A DNA stretch of 18,592 nt from Flavobacteriales bacterium. Lineage in GTDB: Bacteria > Bacteroidota > Bacteroidia > Flavobacteriales_D > CANHHI01. The notes below the pieces were generated by a model, which searched no databases, was not told where the DNA came from, and was given only the letters and a program-made list of their open reading frames with translations. The stretch covers positions 1 through 18,592 of the forward strand of contig CANHHI010000013.1 of NCBI GenBank assembly GCA_947460225.1. The letters run 5' to 3'. The translations under genes and the position numbers were made by a program. This document shows positions 14,247 to 18,592 of the stretch, piece after piece. Every line of letters starts with the position of its first letter. The stretch's first letter is position 1.

Positions 14247-15506
14247 TTATTTACTGATTTTCTGCCAATCTTGCCAAAAATGGGCATAAGATTTGTGCAC
14301 CACGCTTGGGTCTTTTATCTGCATTGGGGTTTTCTGATGTAAACTGATTAAAGCACCCATCATGGCTATTCTGTGGTCTCTGTGGCAGTCCCAAAGACTT
14401 ATGGGATTTGGATTTTCGCAAAACGAAATGCTTAAAATATCATCTTCTAAGGTGTGCGACGTGCCTATTGTTTGTAAAATACTAAGTATAACTGCACCTC
14501 TATCGCTTTCTTTGGTTTGTAACCTTGAAAAACCTTTGATTTGCGATGTGCCATGGCAACGAATTGCCAATGCTGCCAAGGTCGGAAATAAATCGGGTGC
14601 ATGCGTGGCATCAAAATAAAAAGCGTTTAATGCTTTTTTTTCTACGACAATGTTATTTTCATGGACGCTGATTTCCGCCCCGACTTGTTTTAAAATAGCA
14701 ACAATTGCCCTATCCGCTTGTTTGCTTTGGTGGTCAATATGGGTTACCTGTATTTCTCCAGCTAGTGCAGCTGCTGTTAAAAGCACTGCCGTACCACTCC
14801 AATCGTTTTCTGTTATGATGGCATTTTTTGGTGATTTGTAGTTTTGTGCGGGTATCTGAAAAGTTTCAAAATTTTCTTCCTTCACTTGCACGCCAAAAGT
14901 TTCCATCATTTGCAAGCTCAAAGCGATGTAAGGCGTGCTTTTCAGGTTTTTAACATGCAGGTTTGTTTCCTTGCCCAAAGCCCCCAAAGCAAACAATAAA
15001 CCTGTAAAGTATTGCGAACTCTCGCTTTCAGAAATGTCTATTTGGCTTTGGTGTTGCAAAGGACCTTGCAGGTAAAAAGGCAAAAAGGGTTCTTTTTCTT
15101 CCATCTGAACGCCTAGTTTGGGCAAAATATCCCACCATAATTTTAGGGGTCTTTTGAGCAATGTGCCCGTTGCGGTAAGTTTGATTTTTTGATTGGATAA
15201 GGCGACAATGGGCGTAAACATTCTGCACGCCAATCCAGATTCTTCAAAATTAAGCGTTGCAGGCATTTTCAATTGCTTGCCAACGCCTTGTACAAACATG
15301 TTCTTGGCGTTGACTTTCACCAAAGCACCTAAGGCTTGAATAATATTGATAACGGCTTTGCTGTCCGCACTGTTGCAAATGCCTTGAATTTCCGTTGTGC
15401 TTTCGCACAAAAGTGCCAAAGCCAAAATGCGCTGAAAATGGCTTTTGGACAAAGGAGCTTGTACATTTCCTTGAATATGGCTATTTTGTAAAACAATACT
15501 AGACAT
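14247..15506 (-). CDS. aroA: 3-phosphoshikimate 1-carboxyvinyltransferase (EPSP synthase)
   Basis: This 419-residue enzyme joins shikimate-3-phosphate and phosphoenolpyruvate. Both halves of the two-domain fold are complete. Visible marks are PLSKSHFQRIL (K21, S22, R26), SSQYFTGLLFAL, NDWSGTAVLL, the catalytic Asp in HAPDLFPTLAALA (D305), LQTKESDR (K332, E333), HRDHRIAMM (376-382) and VVHKSYAHFW. The phosphoenolpyruvate-site segment usually written LGNAGTAMR reads FEESGLACR (87-95); the variant with 'ESG' is, as I recall, typical of Bacteroidota. Its ATG overlaps the end of the DAHP synthase gene by eight bases, so the two are co-transcribed. AroC, which uses its product, is made by the next unit downstream. 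Confidence 0.95.
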   Translation of the reverse strand: MSSIVLQNSHIQGNVQAPLSKSHFQRILALALLCESTTEIQGICNSADSKAVINIIQALGALVKVNAKNMFVQGVGKQLKMPATLNFEESGLACRMFTPIVALSNQKIKLTATGTLLKRPLKLWWDILPKLGVQMEEKEPFLPFYLQGPLQHQSQIDISESESSQYFTGLLFALGALGKETNLHVKNLKSTPYIALSLQMMETFGVQVKEENFETFQIPAQNYKSPKNAIITENDWSGTAVLLTAAALAGEIQVTHIDHQSKQADRAIVAILKQVGAEISVHENNIVVEKKALNAFYFDATHAPDLFPTLAALAIRCHGTSQIKGFSRLQTKESDRGAVILSILQTIGTSHTLEDDILSISFCENPNPISLWDCHRDHRIAMMGALISLHQKTPMQIKDPSVVHKSYAHFWQDWQKISK

Positions 15507-16557
15507 CTTCTTTTTTGTGCATCAAATCATCTTGACAAGCAATGGCGTATTGATGAATGGCGTTGGCAAGTTTTTCAGCAAATGTTTGCGATATATGATA
15601 ATGCTGGGCAATTTTCATGTAATTTTCCATGACTTCTTGCCAGCGATTTTTCTGAAAAATACTTAGATTTTGCTCTTTTTTGAGCGCACCAATTTTTTTT
15701 GCCATAATCATGCGCTCCGATAGGACTTGCCAAAGTTGTAGGTCTAATTTATCTATTTCTTTGCGCAAGGCATGCAATTCTTTGTGTGCTTCGCCGTTGT
15801 TTTCTTGATACGTGTGCAGATTCTTTATCCATTTTTTTAAATTTTCTGGCGTAATTTGTTGGGCTGCATCGCTGAGGGCTTTATCTGGGTTTAAGTGGGT
15901 TTCTATCATCAAGCCTTTGAATTGCAGGCGTGTGGCTTTCTGCGCCACTTCTTCTAGTAAATCACGTTTGCCTGCAATATGGCTAATGTCGCATACCATG
16001 TTTAATGTGGGTATATGGCGCATCAATTCTAGGGGAATTTGCCATTCTGGTGCGTTTCTATACCGATTTTCCATATATTGAAAAAAACCTCTGTGAATTG
16101 CGCCTATATTTTTTAAACCCATTTGTTCCATGCGGTTTATTGCCCCAATCCATAGCGATAAGTCGGGGTGTACAGGGTTTTTAACCCAAATCTGCGCTTG
16201 ACTGCCCCGCAAAGCCTCTGCAATTTCTTGCACATAAAATGGATTAACCGTTGTTCTGGCACCAATCCACAGCACATCTATTCCCTTTTTTAAAGCCAGT
16301 TCAGCGTGCTTGGGATTACCTACTTCTGTGGCAACGGGTATATTAAAGCGTTGTTTTACCTCGCAAAGCCAATCTAAGCCTTGCTCCCCCACCCCTTCAA
16401 AATGACCAGCTTGTGTGCGTGGTTTCCACAGCGATGCACGGAAAATTTTTAGGTTTTCTAAATCCATTAAGGCTTGTGCGGTATCTAAGACCTGTTCTCT
16501 GCTTTCGGCACTGCACGGTCCAGCAAATAGCCATGGTTTATTTGTATTTTCGGACAT
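15499..16557 (-). CDS. Bifunctional DAHP synthase / chorismate mutase (type II)
   Basis: This 352-residue protein carries two enzymes. Residues 1-245 form a class I-beta-like 3-deoxy-7-phosphoheptulonate synthase, the first shikimate-pathway step: FAGPCSAES (11-19), LWKPRTQAGHFEGVGEQGL, ATEVG, WIGARTTVNP (97-106), VKNPVHPDLSLW and the metal-site segment VCDISHIAGK. Residues 262-340 form an AroQ-type chorismate mutase (LRKEIDKLDLQLWQVLSERM, R265, D269, R282, K288), which turns chorismate to prephenate. The order synthase first, mutase last is the arrangement usual in Bacteroidota; the mutase part may also give feedback control by aromatic products. The N-terminus before GPCS is short but has a good ATG. 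It lies between gcvT (23-base gap) and aroA (8-base overlap). Confidence 0.93.
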   Translation of the reverse strand: MSENTNKPWLFAGPCSAESREQVLDTAQALMDLENLKIFRASLWKPRTQAGHFEGVGEQGLDWLCEVKQRFNIPVATEVGNPKHAELALKKGIDVLWIGARTTVNPFYVQEIAEALRGSQAQIWVKNPVHPDLSLWIGAINRMEQMGLKNIGAIHRGFFQYMENRYRNAPEWQIPLELMRHIPTLNMVCDISHIAGKRDLLEEVAQKATRLQFKGLMIETHLNPDKALSDAAQQITPENLKKWIKNLHTYQENNGEAHKELHALRKEIDKLDLQLWQVLSERMIMAKKIGALKKEQNLSIFQKNRWQEVMENYMKIAQHYHISQTFAEKLANAIHQYAIACQDDLMHKKEDV

Positions 16558-16580
16558 AAGTTTTGCCAGTTTTGCTGGAT

Positions 16581-17672
16581 TTATTTGACGGTTTTTTCCA
16601 CAAATGGCAGTGTACAGACCTTTGCGGGAATAAATTTATCTCTAATTTTTATTAAAATATTGCTGTCAATTGCGGTATTGGCTAGGTTTGCATAACCCAA
16701 GCCTATGCCTTTATTCAAACTCAGCGATAAACTGCCCGAAGTAACTTCGCCAATGGGGTTGTTGTTGGTGTCAAAAATGGTGTAGCCCTGTCTTGGAATG
16801 GCTTTTTCCAAAAGTTCAAAGGCGATGAGTTTTTTGGAAAGCCCTTTGGATTTTTCTGCCAATAGTGCATCTTTGCCCATAAAATCTTTTTCAAATTTCA
16901 CCACCCAAGCCAAATTGGCTTCCAAGGGGTTTGTGTTTTCGCTTAGCTCGTGCCCATACAGACAAAAACCCATTTCCAAGCGCAAAGTATCTCTGGCAGC
17001 GAGTCCAATAGGTTCTACGCCCATTGCCATGAGTTTATCCCAAATTTTTACTGCTTCACTGGCTTTGACATACAATTCAAAACCACCTGCCCCAGTATAA
17101 CCTGTATTGGATATGATTACGTCTTTAACCCCTGCGATTTCGCATATAGCAAAATGATAATACGAAATTTCCGAAAGATTTACTGTGCAAAGCGTTTGCA
17201 AAATTTCTTGTGTTTTTGGTCCTTGAACTGCCAGCAATGCGTATTCTTCCGATACGTTTTCTAGTTTTACGTTAAATTTTTTGTCTTGCGCTATTTTTTG
17301 CAAATGCGCAAAATCTTTGTCTATGTTGGATGCGTTCACCACGAGCATGTAATCATCATCTTGCAATTGATATAAAATACAATCGTCCAAGGTTTTGCCA
17401 GCAGCATTGAGTAGGCAGGTGTATTGCGCTTTCCCCGCACTTATTTTTTCCACATTATTGGTTAAGGCATATTGCGCAAAACTTTTGGCATCAAGTCCCT
17501 TAATACTAAACTCCCCCATGTGCGATACATCAAAAACGCCCGTGCTTTTGCGCACAGTTTCGTGTTCTAGGCTAACGCCTTTTGCGTATTGCACAGGCAT
17601 TTGAAATCCTGCAAATTCAACCATTTTGGCAGACAAAGCCAGGTGTTTTTCGTAAAGCGGTGTTGTTTTCAT
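16581..17672 (-). CDS. gcvT: Aminomethyltransferase, glycine cleavage T-protein
   Basis: This 363-residue protein (from the ATG at 17672) is the T-protein of the glycine cleavage system. It releases ammonia from the aminomethyl group held by H-protein and forms 5,10-methylene-tetrahydrofolate. Family marks are TPLYEKHLALSAKMVEFAGF at the start, VFDVSHMGEF (47-56), KTLDDCILYQL with the catalytic Asp (D96 or D97), SNTGYTGAGGFELYV, GLAARDTLRLEMGFCLYGHEL and IGEVTSGSLS. A longer reading from a TTG at 17693 adds seven residues, but that codon lies inside the probable -7 element, so the ATG is chosen. The DAHP synthase gene follows 23 bases later. The other glycine cleavage genes are not in the window. 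Confidence 0.96.
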   Translation of the reverse strand: MKTTPLYEKHLALSAKMVEFAGFQMPVQYAKGVSLEHETVRKSTGVFDVSHMGEFSIKGLDAKSFAQYALTNNVEKISAGKAQYTCLLNAAGKTLDDCILYQLQDDDYMLVVNASNIDKDFAHLQKIAQDKKFNVKLENVSEEYALLAVQGPKTQEILQTLCTVNLSEISYYHFAICEIAGVKDVIISNTGYTGAGGFELYVKASEAVKIWDKLMAMGVEPIGLAARDTLRLEMGFCLYGHELSENTNPLEANLAWVVKFEKDFMGKDALLAEKSKGLSKKLIAFELLEKAIPRQGYTIFDTNNNPIGEVTSGSLSLSLNKGIGLGYANLANTAIDSNILIKIRDKFIPAKVCTLPFVEKTVK

Positions 17673-17690
17673 GCAAACGGGTATTTGAGG

Positions 17691-17698
17691 CAAAAGTA
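17691..17698 (-). promoter_or_regulatory. Candidate -7 element of gcvT
   Basis: TACTTTTG on the minus strand fits TAnnTTTG. The -33 position has no TTTG. Transcription would start near 17684, about 12 nt before the ATG at 17672, which supports that start. Confidence 0.5.
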
Positions 17699-17740
17699 AA
17701 AAAAAATCCGCAATTTTTCTTTTTTTTACTTATAAAATGC

Positions 17741-17748
17741 TAACTTTG
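17741..17748 (+). promoter_or_regulatory. Candidate -7 element of fabG
   Basis: TAACTTTG on the plus strand fits TAnnTTTG, with only a T-rich stretch at the -33 position. Transcription would start near 17755, downstream of the ATG at 17737 and 20 bases before the ATG at 17776, so it argues for the second start. It lies divergent to the gcvT promoter. Confidence 0.5.
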
Positions 17749-17775
17749 CCTTTGTATTATTCTAAGAAACAAACC

Positions 17776-18525
17776 ATGATACAATTGCTTACAGGAAAAA
17801 TTATTTTGGTTACGGGAGCTTCTCGTGGCATTGGCAGGTCTATTGCCTTGGAAATGGCTAGAAATGGAGCCTCTGTTGCTTTTACTTATCTTTCTTCCCA
17901 AGAAAAAGCCATGGCTTTACAAAATGAATTGACGGCTATGGGCGTAAAAGCCAAAGCCTACCAATCTGATGCGGCAAATTTTGAACAGACGCAGGCTTTG
18001 GTGTCTGCTGTTTTGGCGGATTTTGGTCAGCTTGATGTGGTGGTCAATAATGCAGGTATCACAAGAGATGGCTTGCTTTTGCGCATGAGTGAGGCACATT
18101 GGCAGGAGGTTTTAAATACCAATTTAACTTCTTGTTTTAATTTAGCAAAAGCCTGTACGCCGAGCATGTTAAAAGCCAAATCGGGCTCTATCATCAATAT
18201 TGCTTCTGTGGTGGGTATCAAAGGAAATGCTGGGCAAGCCAATTACGCAGCGTCTAAGGCGGGCATTATTGGATTTAGCAAATCTTTGGCTTTGGAGTTG
18301 GGCTCTCGCAACATTCGTTGCAATGTGGTTGCGCCGGGTTTTATTGAAACAGAAATGACCGAAAGCCTTGATGCAAAAGTCATAGCAGAATGGAGTAAAA
18401 GTATTCCGCTCAAACGTGCTGGAAAACCAGAAGAAGTTGCCAAGGCTTGTGTTTTTTTAGCTTCTGATATGTCTTCATACATAACGGGACAAGTTTTGCA
18501 GGTTTGTGGCGGTATTTTAACGTAG
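17776..18525 (+). CDS. fabG: 3-oxoacyl-ACP reductase
   Basis: This 249-residue short-chain dehydrogenase reduces 3-oxoacyl-ACP with NADPH in the fatty-acid elongation cycle. The cofactor site TGASRGIGRS, the NNAGITRDGLLLRM segment, and the Ser-Tyr-Lys active site (INIASVVGIKGNAGQANYAASKAG) are all present, as is the loop VAPGFIETEMTE. The ending ITGQVLQVCGGIL has Cys where most FabG have Asp or Asn (V-D-GG). The long form from the ATG at 17737 would add 13 residues, but these overlap the promoter, and MIQLLTGKIILVTGAS is a usual FabG start. Membership of the FabG subgroup is supported by NNAGITRDGLLLRM; another SDR role is possible but less likely. It begins a plus-strand unit with the partial gene at 18541. 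Confidence 0.9.
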   Translation: MIQLLTGKIILVTGASRGIGRSIALEMARNGASVAFTYLSSQEKAMALQNELTAMGVKAKAYQSDAANFEQTQALVSAVLADFGQLDVVVNNAGITRDGLLLRMSEAHWQEVLNTNLTSCFNLAKACTPSMLKAKSGSIINIASVVGIKGNAGQANYAASKAGIIGFSKSLALELGSRNIRCNVVAPGFIETEMTESLDAKVIAEWSKSIPLKRAGKPEEVAKACVFLASDMSSYITGQVLQVCGGILT

Positions 18526-18540
18526 TTTATAAAAATAAAG

Positions 18541-18592
18541 ATGAAAAAGTATTTGGCACTGTTATTGTGTATTTTGTTTCCCTTAGGCATTG
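18541..18592 (+). CDS. Start of an exported protein, cut by the window end
   Basis: An ATG 15 bases past the fabG stop opens a frame that runs off the window: MKKYLALLLCILFPLGI. Two lysines followed by a strongly hydrophobic run is a signal peptide. The short gap suggests co-transcription with fabG. Nothing can be said about function from 17 residues. Confidence 0.6.
   Translation, partial: MKKYLALLLCILFPLGI

Overview
The window looks like a chromosomal segment of a member of the Bacteroidota. It is moderately AT-rich. Several intergenic gaps carry the TTTG / TAnnTTTG promoter type of that phylum, and start codons lack clear Shine-Dalgarno sequences. Marker genes agree: DUF3098 beside ftsX, a DAHP synthase fused to a C-terminal chorismate mutase, a DUF3822-like protein and a eukaryote-like proline dehydrogenase. 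All genes are on the minus strand except the last two (from 17776).

Layout. 1-170 holds two intrinsic terminators. 171-1827 is a two-gene unit: an exported probable outer-membrane beta-barrel protein and, upstream of it, a lipoprotein of unknown function. 1828-2688 is the accessory-looking part: a long structured leader or ncRNA downstream of a good promoter, a degenerate copy of a 141-142 bp inverted-repeat element, a bidirectional terminator, a 41-residue Cys/His protein gene, and a well-preserved copy of the same element with a 5-bp target duplication exactly at the stop codon of the next gene. 2689-6884 is a tight cluster: membrane protein, DUF3822-like protein, pyruvate kinase, M42 aminopeptidase. 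6946-8334 is a dicarboxylate/amino-acid symporter with its own promoter. 8387-14186 is a seven-gene run read from one strong promoter: proline dehydrogenase, ftsX, DUF3098, truB, queA, ispD, aroC. 14247-17672 is gcvT, DAHP synthase/chorismate mutase, aroA. From 17776 the strand switches to fabG and the start of an exported protein cut by the window end.

How the genes fit together. Three steps around chorismate lie in two adjacent transcription units: DAHP synthase/chorismate mutase and aroA, then aroC. The other genes are housekeeping functions: isoprenoid (ispD), tRNA modification (truB, queA), cell division (ftsX), glycine cleavage (gcvT), glycolysis (pyk) and fatty-acid synthesis (fabG). 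No prophage, CRISPR, defence or biosynthetic system was seen. The parts worth following up are the 1828-2690 region (small mobile element, small Cys/His protein, structured leader), the divergent motifs of QueA, and the absence of uppP from the ftsX-truB cluster.
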